NCBI RefSeq assembly: GCF_014860165.1
Contig: NZ_JACZKG010000075.1
Span: 62,001 to 126,000 of the forward strand
Reading direction: 5' to 3'
DNA from: Devosia sp.
GTDB lineage: Bacteria > Pseudomonadota > Alphaproteobacteria > Rhizobiales > Devosiaceae
Length of the DNA stretch: 64,000 bases
Below, one piece after another: positions 35,727-44,659 of the stretch; position 1 is the first letter of the stretch, and each line of letters opens with the position of its first letter. The position numbers were made by a program, and so were the translations under genes. The notes under the pieces are model-generated. The model saw only the letters and a program-made list of their open reading frames with translations, did no database searches and had not been told where the DNA came from.

Positions 35727-37634
35727 TTACTGCTGCCCGGTAGGCTCGATATTCACAACCGTCTGCTTGAAGGAGCTCCACCAGGTGTAGGGCGCCGCGT
35801 AGAAGTTGTCCTGCTTGGGGAAGTTGGTCCAATAGGTGCTGTTGGTGGGGATCGTGGTCGGGATGTTCATCAGGTTGATGATCTGCATGTCCTTGACGAT
35901 CTCCATGGCAATCCCGCGTCCATTCTCGAGGAACTTGGGATCGTCCAGCGGTAGCGAGGCACCTTCCGACACCAAGGCCAGGACTTCTGGATCGGTGATG
36001 CGGGCATAGTTGCCGCTCAGCGGATCGGTCGAGTCGGCCGGCTTGATGTTTTCCTCGCGGAACTGGTTCCAGTTGCCCAGCCAATTGGCATTGTAGACGC
36101 AGGTGTTGGACCAGTTGATCTGCAGCTCGTTGCGCGCGTTGGTGTTCTGCACCGTGCTGTATTCGCCGTTATCGACCTGGCGAGCATTGACGTTGAACCC
36201 CGCCTGCCGCCAGCTATCGGCGATCGAGAAGCCCATGCGCTGCAGCACTTTGTTCCAGTCACCCGGAATGACGAATTCGATCACCCAGGGCGATCCATCC
36301 GGCAGCGCATAGAAACCGTCGGCGCCCTTCTCGATACCGACCGATGCCAGGAGCTTTTCGGCTTCTGCCGGATCGTGGTTCCACCAGCCCTGCCCGAACC
36401 CTTCATTGACCGCGTCGCCGGTCGGCAGTTGCGCGGGATCGATGCCCTGAGCGGTCAGTGCCTCGACGAGCTTGGTGCTGAAGGCCGGGTCGAACGGCTT
36501 GTAGCCGTCGCCCAGCGTCAGCTCCTGCAGGCCGGCAACGAGGGGATCGTAGAAGGCCGGGCCGGTGATCGGTGTGTCGGGCAGCGGCAGCACTCCGGCC
36601 TTGAACTGGCCGCTCATGGCGCTGATGCCAACCTGTTGCAGGTTGAGCGACAGGGCCAGCGCCCATCGCACTTCGGGCATGTCGTAGGGTGCCCGCTGCT
36701 GGTTGATGTAGACGCCGTAGGAGCAGGCATCGTTCATGTCGTGGAACGGGAAGGTCGGCGAGAAGCTCTCCACTGCCGGATTACGGGCCTTGGCAGCCTG
36801 GATGGAATCCGGGCTCATGAAGGTATCGACGTCGTACTGGTTCTGCACGAAAGCCAGGGCGCGCGTCTCTTCGGTACCGAAATCCTTGTAGTAGATGAAT
36901 TTTGGCTTGGGCTGGCCAAGATTGCCCCAGCTTGAGCGTTCCCAATCTTCGCGCAATTCCCAGAGTTGCCAGAAGCCGTTGGGATCGAATTCCTTGATCT
37001 TGTACGGCCCCAGCGTCACCGCCGGCGCGTTCTGGAACGACACGACCTCGTCGCCCAGCGGTTCGAACACATGCTTGGGCACCCAGTTGAAGGGCGTGCC
37101 CCAGGTATAGACGCCCAGACGCGTCACCAGGTCATAGGACGGTTTCACCGTCTCGACTTCGAACGTGTAGTCGTCGATCTTCTTGTAGCTCTTCACGAAT
37201 ACCGTGGCGCTGGCGACGTTGGTGAGCTGCTCGCGGTACTTGAAGGCGGTGTCGTAGGAAAAGATGATGTCGTCGACAGTGAACTCGACGCCGTCGCTCC
37301 AATAGATGCCGGGACGAATCTTGATGCGGAACTGGGTGTTCTCGTCGTTCAGCACCTCGGGAAAGCCATCAGCCATTTCCGGGTAGGATTCACCGGTCGC
37401 CGTGTTCATTTCCCACAGATAGCCCCAGCCCAGCTCGCGGAAACCGCGCCAGATGGCATAGGAATTGAGCGGGTTCTGCGCCGCCGGGTTTGCCACGCGA
37501 CCATCGAAGGTCTGCACGATGAGTGTTTCGGCACGCGGCGTGCCGACATCGGTCATTGCCCCCTGCGCAAGGGCGGTGGTGGTCAGAAGCGCGCCCAAAA
37601 GCGGCGCCATCAGAAATCGGCCAAGCCGTGCCAT
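35727..37634 (-). CDS. Family 5 extracellular solute-binding protein
   Basis: A 635-residue periplasmic binding protein, first gene of the importer operon. A Sec signal peptide ends near A23 (LLTTTALA then QG). The family 5 signature region is FRIKIRPGIYWSDGVEFTVDDIIFS (about 102-126, cited in part). At over 600 residues it resembles the long members that bind cello- or other oligosaccharides rather than peptides, which suits the two glycosidases downstream. GAGGAGG lies before the ATG at 37634. Confidence 0.92.
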   Translation of the reverse strand: MARLGRFLMAPLLGALLTTTALAQGAMTDVGTPRAETLIVQTFDGRVANPAAQNPLNSYAIWRGFRELGWGYLWEMNTATGESYPEMADGFPEVLNDENTQFRIKIRPGIYWSDGVEFTVDDIIFSYDTAFKYREQLTNVASATVFVKSYKKIDDYTFEVETVKPSYDLVTRLGVYTWGTPFNWVPKHVFEPLGDEVVSFQNAPAVTLGPYKIKEFDPNGFWQLWELREDWERSSWGNLGQPKPKFIYYKDFGTEETRALAFVQNQYDVDTFMSPDSIQAAKARNPAVESFSPTFPFHDMNDACSYGVYINQQRAPYDMPEVRWALALSLNLQQVGISAMSGQFKAGVLPLPDTPITGPAFYDPLVAGLQELTLGDGYKPFDPAFSTKLVEALTAQGIDPAQLPTGDAVNEGFGQGWWNHDPAEAEKLLASVGIEKGADGFYALPDGSPWVIEFVIPGDWNKVLQRMGFSIADSWRQAGFNVNARQVDNGEYSTVQNTNARNELQINWSNTCVYNANWLGNWNQFREENIKPADSTDPLSGNYARITDPEVLALVSEGASLPLDDPKFLENGRGIAMEIVKDMQIINLMNIPTTIPTNSTYWTNFPKQDNFYAAPYTWWSSFKQTVVNIEPTGQQ

Positions 37635-37823
37635 GTTACGTCCTCCTCGACTGACTGGACCCTCTAAGCCCGCCGTCTCTGTTTGGGTGCTTCCGAGTCC
37701 CTCGGCCGGCATACCTGTCCATCAATGCCGCGCCGACGATGGCGACAGGCAGTCGATCCCAGGACAGAGCCTCCCTCGGGCCTTCGCGCATACCCTGACG
37801 CGCATCGCAGGTGTTTTTTGACT

Positions 37824-37850
37824 AGTTTCGTTTCTTTGCGATTTCTAACG
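37824..37850. promoter_or_regulatory. Candidate DeoR-type operator, importer operon
   Basis: AGTTTCGTTTCTTTGCGATT is a T-rich direct-repeat motif in the AT-rich gap between the DeoR gene stop and the importer operon. The AGTTTCG seed recurs on the other strand at 38901-38907 before the transketolase operon. DeoR proteins are known to bind TTTCG-type repeats. Confidence 0.45.
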
Positions 37851-37929
37851 AATATGATTGAGTATATGCGATGTCAATGCCCCTGACGGCAGCCAGTGGC
37901 GCAATTACCAAAAAAATGAAAGCTGAAAC

Positions 37930-38766
37930 TCAGTTGGCGACGATGACGTCGACGCCGCGCCGTTCGAATTCTGCGCGGTCCTCGTCCCTGATACCGCTAT
38001 CGGTGATCAGGGTATGGACGATCTCCACCCCGCCCAGCGCTGAGAAGGAAACGCGGCCGATCTTGGTGGAGTCGGCCAAAAGATAGATGTGCGAAGCTGC
38101 CTTGACCATGGCCCGCTTGACGTAGATGTCGCCGATTGCCGGATAGGTGAGGCCGGCGTCGAAGGATATTCCAGCGGTCGCCAGAAACAGCTTCTGGGCA
38201 TATATGCCGACAAAGAACTCGGCCGACTTCTCCCCACTCAGCGACAACGTTGGCGCCTTGAACTGTCCTGCCGGCATATGCACCGTATTGGTGGGCATGG
38301 CACCCAGGATCAGCGCGATGTTGAGCGCATTGGTGATGATGTTGAGATCCCGGCGGCTCTTGAGATTTTCGGCGAATTGCGTGGTGGTGGTGCCAGAATC
38401 GATGATGATGGTCTCGTTGTCACCCACCAGGGCCGCAGCGGCGATGCCGATGCGCAGCTTCTTGTCCATGTTCTGCCCGTGCTGCAGCGTCATGGACTGG
38501 ACTTGCTGGGGCACCGAGCGCAGGTAGGCGCCGCCATGTTCCCGGGTGATATAGCCCTCGCTGTCGAGGCGCTCCAGATCCTGCCGGATGGTGGCTTCCG
38601 ACACGGCGAAAGCGGCCGACAGGTCGCGCACGCGGGCGCTACCCTCTTCCTGCAGCCATTCAAGAATCTTCATCCGCCGCGGCTCAGCCAGCAATTGCGG
38701 ACGGCCGGCATCGGATGCGGCAATCCGCTCGCGAATGGGCCTGGTCTTGCCAGCCTTCTGCATCAT
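37930..38766 (-). CDS. DeoR/GlpR family transcriptional regulator
   Basis: A 278-residue sugar-phosphate-responsive repressor. The N-terminal HTH (about 28-75: RRMKILEWLQEEGSARVRDL and the DeoR recognition segment VSEATIRQDLERLDSEGYI) is followed by the DeoR sensor domain with the GTTTTQFA phosphate-binding loop near 122 and a late NVEIV-like strand (GGVEIVHTLITDSGI). It lies between the leftward importer operon and the rightward transketolase operon and is the natural regulator of both. ATG 38766 or 38763 follows AGAGGG. Confidence 0.92.
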   Translation of the reverse strand: MMQKAGKTRPIRERIAASDAGRPQLLAEPRRMKILEWLQEEGSARVRDLSAAFAVSEATIRQDLERLDSEGYITREHGGAYLRSVPQQVQSMTLQHGQNMDKKLRIGIAAAALVGDNETIIIDSGTTTTQFAENLKSRRDLNIITNALNIALILGAMPTNTVHMPAGQFKAPTLSLSGEKSAEFFVGIYAQKLFLATAGISFDAGLTYPAIGDIYVKRAMVKAASHIYLLADSTKIGRVSFSALGGVEIVHTLITDSGIRDEDRAEFERRGVDVIVAN

Positions 38767-38880
38767 CACCCTCTGTGTGACGGAGCACTTTCAGCCCCAA
38801 TCCATCCATTCTGTTTGTCACTGGCGGCACCGGATTGCAACGCATTCAACGCGCAACACACCGAGATTGCCGAAGGGGAT

Positions 38881-38907
38881 CGAAAGTAAAACTCAAAAAT
38901 CGAAACT
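38881..38907. promoter_or_regulatory. Candidate DeoR-type operator, transketolase operon
   Basis: Two direct CGAAA repeats (38881-38886 CGAAAG and 38901-38906 CGAAAC) are spaced 20 bases, about two helical turns, in the 287-base gap between the divergent DeoR and transketolase genes. The second is the complement of the AGTTTCG motif at 37824. Confidence 0.45.
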
Positions 38908-39053
38908 TTTCCGTATTGCGTGATGGAAGGACGCATTATAGCTTCCGGCTAACAAGAGACGGCGACTGACATCGTCGCGCCTTGAGCCGGCGGCAAAGAA
39001 TGCCGTTTCACGGACGCTGAAGCCGGCTCACCGCTGTTGCCTGGGAGGCTGCA

Positions 39054-39901
<848 letters not shown>

Positions 39902-39902
<1 letters not shown>

Positions 39903-40858
39903 TGAGTGCAGCAGCCCCCGACAGAGCCGGCCTGTTCGATTGCCGCGACAGTTTCGCCGCCACAATAGAGTCGCTGGCCGAACACGACAGCCGTGTCGTC
40001 ACGGTGGTCAGTGACAGCCTGGGTTCATCCAAGCTCGGCGGCTTCAAGAAGCGCTGGCCCGAACGCATGGTCAATGTCGGCATTGCCGAGCAGACGCTGG
40101 TGGCCGTCGGCGCAGGGCTCGCCAATGGCGGCAAGGTGCCGTTTGTCTCGGCCGCCTCATGCTTCATCACCGGCAGGGCCATGGAGCAGGTCAAGGCGGA
40201 CATCGCCTATTCCAATGTCAACGTGAAGCTGATCGGGCAGTCGAGCGGCGTCGCCTATGGCGAACTGGGGCCGACCCACCACTCCATCGAGGATATGGCC
40301 TGGCTGCGGCTGTTCAACAACCTGACGCTGATCGTGCCCGCCGACCCCTGGCAGACCGAGCAGGCGATCCGCGCGGCCGCTGCCATGGACGGCCCGGTCT
40401 TCGTGCGCATCAGCCGCATGCCGGTGCCGGCGCTGGAGCGCAATAATGCGCGTTTCGAGATCGGCAAGGCTGAAATTCTGGCCGAGGGTGCCGATGCTGC
40501 CATCATCGCCAATGGCACAATGGTGCACCGAGCCGTCGCTGCGGCAAAAATCCTTGCCTCAGAGGGCATATCGGCCCGGGTGGTCAACTTGGCCACGGTC
40601 AATCCACTCGATGAAGCGGCCATTCTGGCAGCCGCCGATACAGGTGCGATTGTCACGGTCGAAGAGCATTCCGTCCGTGGCGGCCTTGGCGGCGCGGTGG
40701 CCGAAGTCGTCACCGCCAATACGCCTGTACCGATGCGGATCATGGGTTTCCCCGGCTTCGTGCCGACAGGCTCGGCCGAATGGCTGATGGAGCATTTCGG
40801 CTTGACCGAAACCGGCATCGCCGACGCGGTGCGGCAGACCATCGCGCGCAAGCGATGA
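39902..40858 (+). CDS. Transketolase C-terminal subunit (candidate apulose-4-phosphate transketolase B)
   Basis: A 318-residue pyrimidine-binding and C-terminal half of the split transketolase. The N-terminal part contains VNVGIAEQTLVAVGAGLANGG with the catalytic Glu near residue 63. The C-terminal domain has ARVVNLATVNPLDEAAI. The ATG overlaps the upstream stop codon (TGATG), so the two halves are translated together. It in turn overlaps the kinase start by 4 bases. Confidence 0.91.
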
Positions 40859-42357
40859 GCACCGATCTCGTCCTCGCCATCGATCAGGGCACCACCAATA
40901 CCAAGGCCTTGCTGGTGACAGCGGACGGCCGCGTGCTGCGCCAGGCTTCGGTGCCCAATGTCGTCACCTATCCCAGGCCGGGCTGGGCCGAGCAATCAGC
41001 CACGGCTTTGGTCGATGGGGTATGCCAGGTGATCGACGAAGTCGTTGCCAAAGCCGGCGGCAGCGACGAGATCGTGGCACTGGCTATTTCCAACCAGCGC
41101 GAATCCATCGTGGTCTGGGATGCCATCAGTGGCGAGCCGATCGGCCCCTGCATCATCTGGCAGTGCCGGCGCTCTGCGCCTGCTTGCGATGCCTTGCGGG
41201 CTGACGGCCATGCCGGGGCCATCGAACAGAAGACGGGCCTGGCCCTTGACCCGCTCTTCCCTGCCGCCAAGATCGCCTGGCTGCTCGACAATATCCCTGG
41301 AGCGCGGAACCGTGCCGAACGCGGTGAGCTGCGCGCCGGAACGGTGGATAGCTGGCTGCTCTGGTCGCTGACATCAGGCGCGGTGCATGCCACCGATCAC
41401 TCCAACGCCTCGCGCACCCAGCTTTTCGACACTGCAGCGCTGCGCTGGGATGAGGCGCTGGCCGGTCTTTTCAACGTGCCAATGACGCTGTTGCCGGAGG
41501 TGCGCTCGTCCGACAGCAATTTTGGTCGGCTCGCCGCTGGTGTTACGGTTCTTCCTGCCGGTATTCCCATTCATGCCATGATCGGCGATTCCCACGCCGC
41601 TCTCTTCGGTCACGGTGTCCGCGCACCCGGCGCGGTGAAGGCCACCTACGGCACGGGTACCTCGCTAATGGCCCTTACCCCCGGGCGCGTGCTGTCGGGT
41701 CACGGACTATCCAGCACCATTGCCTGGAGCCAGGGCGACAGTGTCGCGCATGCGCTGGAGGGGAATATTTCCGTTTCCGGCCAGAGCGCCGCCTTCATGG
41801 CCGAGATGCTCGGCCTCGCCGACCCGGCGGCCCTGTCCTCCCTCGCCCAGACCGTGCCAGACAGCAATGGCGTCGCTTTCGTGCCCGCCCTTGTCGGCCT
41901 GGGTGCACCCTATTGGCGCGCAGAGGCTCGCGGCACAATTACCGGACTTTCCCTGGGCACAAGGCAGGCCCATCTGGCGCGCGCCGCCATCGAAGCCATC
42001 GCCTTCCAGGTCGCCGACGTATTTTCCGCCATGGAGCAGGATATGGGCCTGTCCATGAGCGAGCTGCGGGCCGATGGTAGCGCCTCGCGGAATGGTTTCC
42101 TCATGCAGTTTCAGGCCGACATCATCGACCGCCCGGTCGCCATCGCGGCCGCGCCAGAGGTCAGCGCCCTGGGGGCCGCAGCGCTTGCCTTTGCCGGCCT
42201 TGGCGTCGCCATGGCGCCGGTTCCCGCCGTGGGGCGCCACCTGCCAAGCATGGCAGAGGCCGATCGGCTGGCCCACCGCGCCCGCTGGCAAAGCGCCATC
42301 ACGCAGACTCTGACCACACATGCCCCGAACGGGCGGCCCCATGGAGGACACCAATGA
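40855..42357 (+). CDS. FGGY family carbohydrate kinase (candidate apulose kinase)
   Basis: A 500-residue sugar kinase of the glycerol/xylulose kinase family. The N-terminal ATPase motif is AIDQGTTNTK (8-17). The catalytic Asp is in MIGDSHAALFGHG, near residue 243, and the C-terminal FGGY region is LRADGSASRNGFLMQFQAD. Fused in an operon with a split transketolase and an isomerase, it should phosphorylate a ketopentose so that transketolase can act; apulose fits best, xylulose or erythrulose are alternatives. ATGA overlaps on both sides. Confidence 0.88.
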   Translation: MSTDLVLAIDQGTTNTKALLVTADGRVLRQASVPNVVTYPRPGWAEQSATALVDGVCQVIDEVVAKAGGSDEIVALAISNQRESIVVWDAISGEPIGPCIIWQCRRSAPACDALRADGHAGAIEQKTGLALDPLFPAAKIAWLLDNIPGARNRAERGELRAGTVDSWLLWSLTSGAVHATDHSNASRTQLFDTAALRWDEALAGLFNVPMTLLPEVRSSDSNFGRLAAGVTVLPAGIPIHAMIGDSHAALFGHGVRAPGAVKATYGTGTSLMALTPGRVLSGHGLSSTIAWSQGDSVAHALEGNISVSGQSAAFMAEMLGLADPAALSSLAQTVPDSNGVAFVPALVGLGAPYWRAEARGTITGLSLGTRQAHLARAAIEAIAFQVADVFSAMEQDMGLSMSELRADGSASRNGFLMQFQADIIDRPVAIAAAPEVSALGAAALAFAGLGVAMAPVPAVGRHLPSMAEADRLAHRARWQSAITQTLTTHAPNGRPHGGHQ

Positions 42358-43334
42358 GCAACCAGCGTTACGGCGCCGGCATCTGGCATTTCGCCACCTA
42401 TCTCGATCGCTACGCGACGGACGGCTATGGCACGCCACGCAATATTATCGAGGCCATCGACCTCGCCGGCCAGGTGCGCGACCTGTCGGTCGTGGATCTC
42501 AACTGGCCCTATTTCGGCGGCGAATTCAGCAATGAGCAGGTCAAGGCTGCCCTCGATCGCAACAAGCTCGGCGTCATCGGCATCACGCCGGAAATCTACA
42601 CGCGCGATTTCGTCAAGGGCGCCTTCACCAATCCCGATGCCGGGCTGCGCCGCAAGGCGCACGAACTGGTCACCGCCGCGTGCGACGTGGTGCGTTTTCA
42701 CAGGGCCGACTATGTCAAGCTCTGGCCCGGTCAGGACGGCTGGGATTATCCTTTCCAGGTCGACTACAGCACCCAGTGGCAGCGCTCGCTCGACGGCGTC
42801 GGGCAGCTGGCCAGCGAGAACCCCGATCTCAAATTCGTCATCGAATACAAGCCACGCGAACCGCGGGTGCGCATGAGCTTTGGTTCGGTTGCCCGCACTA
42901 TTCTGGGTATCGAGAAGATCGGCCTGCCCAATATCGGCATCCTGCTCGATTTCGGCCATGCCATCATGGGCGGTGAATCGGCGGCCGACAGCGCACAGCT
43001 GGCGATCGATTACGGGCGCCTGTTCGGCATGGACGTCAACGACAACTACCGCTCCTGGGACGACGACCTGGTGGCCGGGAGCCTGCATCCCATCGAGCTC
43101 TTCGAGTTTTTCTACGTGTTGCGCAAGAACAAATGGGAGGGCGTCTGGCAGCTGGACCAGTTCCCCTTCCGCGAGGACAGTGTTGCCACTGCCAACCACG
43201 CCATCGACTTTCTCAAGGCGGCGGCAAAGGGGCTGGATGCCCTCGATGTCGATGCCCTCAAGGAGGCACAGAGCAAGCACGACGCCATCGGCGCCCTCAA
43301 GATCGCCCAGAAAGCGCTCTTCGGGGCAATGTAG
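42354..43334 (+). CDS. TIM-barrel sugar isomerase (candidate D-apiose isomerase)
   Basis: A 326-residue xylose-isomerase-like TIM barrel. Predicted metal ligands fall in FVIEYKPREPR (Glu near 162), ILLDFGHAIMGG (Asp near 199), GMDVNDNYRSWDDD near 225 and VWQLDQFPF near 263. The start overlaps the kinase stop by 4 bases and it ends the operon. An isomerase supplying a ketose to the kinase is the simplest reading; in the apiose pathway this enzyme makes apulose from apiose. Confidence 0.82.
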   Translation: MSNQRYGAGIWHFATYLDRYATDGYGTPRNIIEAIDLAGQVRDLSVVDLNWPYFGGEFSNEQVKAALDRNKLGVIGITPEIYTRDFVKGAFTNPDAGLRRKAHELVTAACDVVRFHRADYVKLWPGQDGWDYPFQVDYSTQWQRSLDGVGQLASENPDLKFVIEYKPREPRVRMSFGSVARTILGIEKIGLPNIGILLDFGHAIMGGESAADSAQLAIDYGRLFGMDVNDNYRSWDDDLVAGSLHPIELFEFFYVLRKNKWEGVWQLDQFPFREDSVATANHAIDFLKAAAKGLDALDVDALKEAQSKHDAIGALKIAQKALFGAM

Positions 43335-43404
43335 GGCAGGTTAGTGGCAATCCCGTCCGCGACAGGCTTCCAGTTCGCTAGCGCCCAATGCCGACGTCAC
43401 AATT

Positions 43405-43434
43405 GGCGGCGCGGTCGCCCCGACCAGCGCCGCC
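43405..43434. terminator. Strong hairpin between convergent genes
   Basis: GGCGGCGCGGTC (43405-43416) pairs with GACC-A-GCGCCGCC (43422-43434) around a 5-base loop. It lies between the isomerase stop and the lacI-type gene stop. No T-tract follows on either strand, so termination is plausible but not certain. Confidence 0.5.
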
Positions 43435-43439
43435 ATCGG

Positions 43440-44531
43440 CTAGATGGCTTGCGGGGAGCCGAATTCGGCGCCATTGGAAGCCGCAGCTTCATCCAAAGGC
43501 GGAATCCTGCCCGTACTGCCGCGCCCGACCACCTTGGGTTCGGTCACCACATGAACGGCCTCGGTGCGGCCGCCGATCCGTTCAAGCAGGAGTTGCGCGG
43601 CTCGCCTGCCGATCTCCTGCCCGGACTGATCGATACTGGTGAGGTCGTTCTGGGTGTAGGAACACGGGTCGGAATTGTCGTAGCCGATAATGCCTACATC
43701 TTCGGGAACCCGGTATCCCAAGGCCCTGACCGCGCTGAGAATTTCGAGTGCGTAATAGTCCGCCCAACCAAAGAGGGCGTCCGGCGGGTCCTCGCCTTCG
43801 AGCAGATGCCGGATGGTGGCAGTGACGTCGTCGAGCATGTCGGCCGAGGCAACCACGCGCGGGACGGAAATGCCGGCCGCAGCGAGCGCTCGGCGATAGC
43901 CTTCGACGCGAAGCTGGTCGACGTCCATGCGCACGATGTCCTGGCGTGTAATCGTCACCATTACCGGGTTCTTGTAGCCCTGCTGAAGCAGATGGTCAGC
44001 GGCCAGTTGACCGCCGCGCAGGTCGTCATTGTTCACCGTATCGAAGGTGAGGGCATCGGGTTCATGATGCGCAACGATCACGGTTGGCAATGCGCTTGCA
44101 ACCAGCTTCATCTCCTCGGGCGGCAGGCGCTGTCCGATCATGATGATACCATCCATCTGCCGGTCCAGCATCGCGTTCACGATGGAAACGACCTTGCCCG
44201 GCTTCCCGACTATGCCTGTCAGGGTGACATAGGGCGTTTCCGCGAGCACGGCCTCTACCCCTTCCAGAATGGTCGGGAAGAACGGGTTGCGCACATCGGG
44301 CATGACAATGCCGATCGTGTAGGTCTGTCCGCGCATTCCCCGGGCCGACGCGCTCGGGCGATATTGCAGCTGGTCTATGGACGCCAGAACCCGGGAGCGG
44401 GCCTTGGCGCTGACGCCATAGGCGTTGCGCAACACCTTGGAGACGGTGGGAACCGACACGCCGGCATGTTCCGCAACGGTCTTGATCGTAACTCTCACGT
44501 CCTTCTTGGGCGCAGATTGAGTGGTCTTCAT
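43440..44531 (-). CDS. LacI family transcriptional regulator
   Basis: A 363-residue repressor. The DNA-binding HTH is at about residues 14-35 (TIKTVAEHAGVSVPTVSKVL) with the hinge helix PSASARGMR. A periplasmic-binding-protein-like effector domain follows (TYTIGIVMPDVRNPFFPTIL, then VGIIGYDNSDPCSYTQNDLT). ATG 44531 follows CGGAG. It is divergent from the rhamnosidase operon and two candidate operators lie between them. Confidence 0.94.
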   Translation of the reverse strand: MKTTQSAPKKDVRVTIKTVAEHAGVSVPTVSKVLRNAYGVSAKARSRVLASIDQLQYRPSASARGMRGQTYTIGIVMPDVRNPFFPTILEGVEAVLAETPYVTLTGIVGKPGKVVSIVNAMLDRQMDGIIMIGQRLPPEEMKLVASALPTVIVAHHEPDALTFDTVNNDDLRGGQLAADHLLQQGYKNPVMVTITRQDIVRMDVDQLRVEGYRRALAAAGISVPRVVASADMLDDVTATIRHLLEGEDPPDALFGWADYYALEILSAVRALGYRVPEDVGIIGYDNSDPCSYTQNDLTSIDQSGQEIGRRAAQLLLERIGGRTEAVHVVTEPKVVGRGSTGRIPPLDEAAASNGAEFGSPQAI

Positions 44532-44604
44532 TAGCGGCTCCGAGCTGAACACCGATCTAGGACCGTTACCCGCCGCGATCAAGCGCGGCGAAAGGGGGTT
44601 GATT

Positions 44605-44634
44605 TGGATAACGATATCTGGATAACGTTATCCA
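44605..44634. promoter_or_regulatory. Tandem LacI-type operators upstream of the rhamnosidase gene
   Basis: TGGATAACGTTATCCA (44619-44634) is a perfect 16-base palindrome with the central CG of LacI-family sites. A degenerate copy TGGATAACGATATCTG abuts it at 44605-44620. The pair sits 26 bases before the GH78 start, in the gap shared with the divergent lacI-type gene. Confidence 0.8.
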
Positions 44635-44659
44635 AAATCGACCGGGAGGGGAATGACGG

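Noticed and set aside
43344..44534. 396-codon open frame on the plus strand
   Set aside because: Antisense to the LacI-type regulator.
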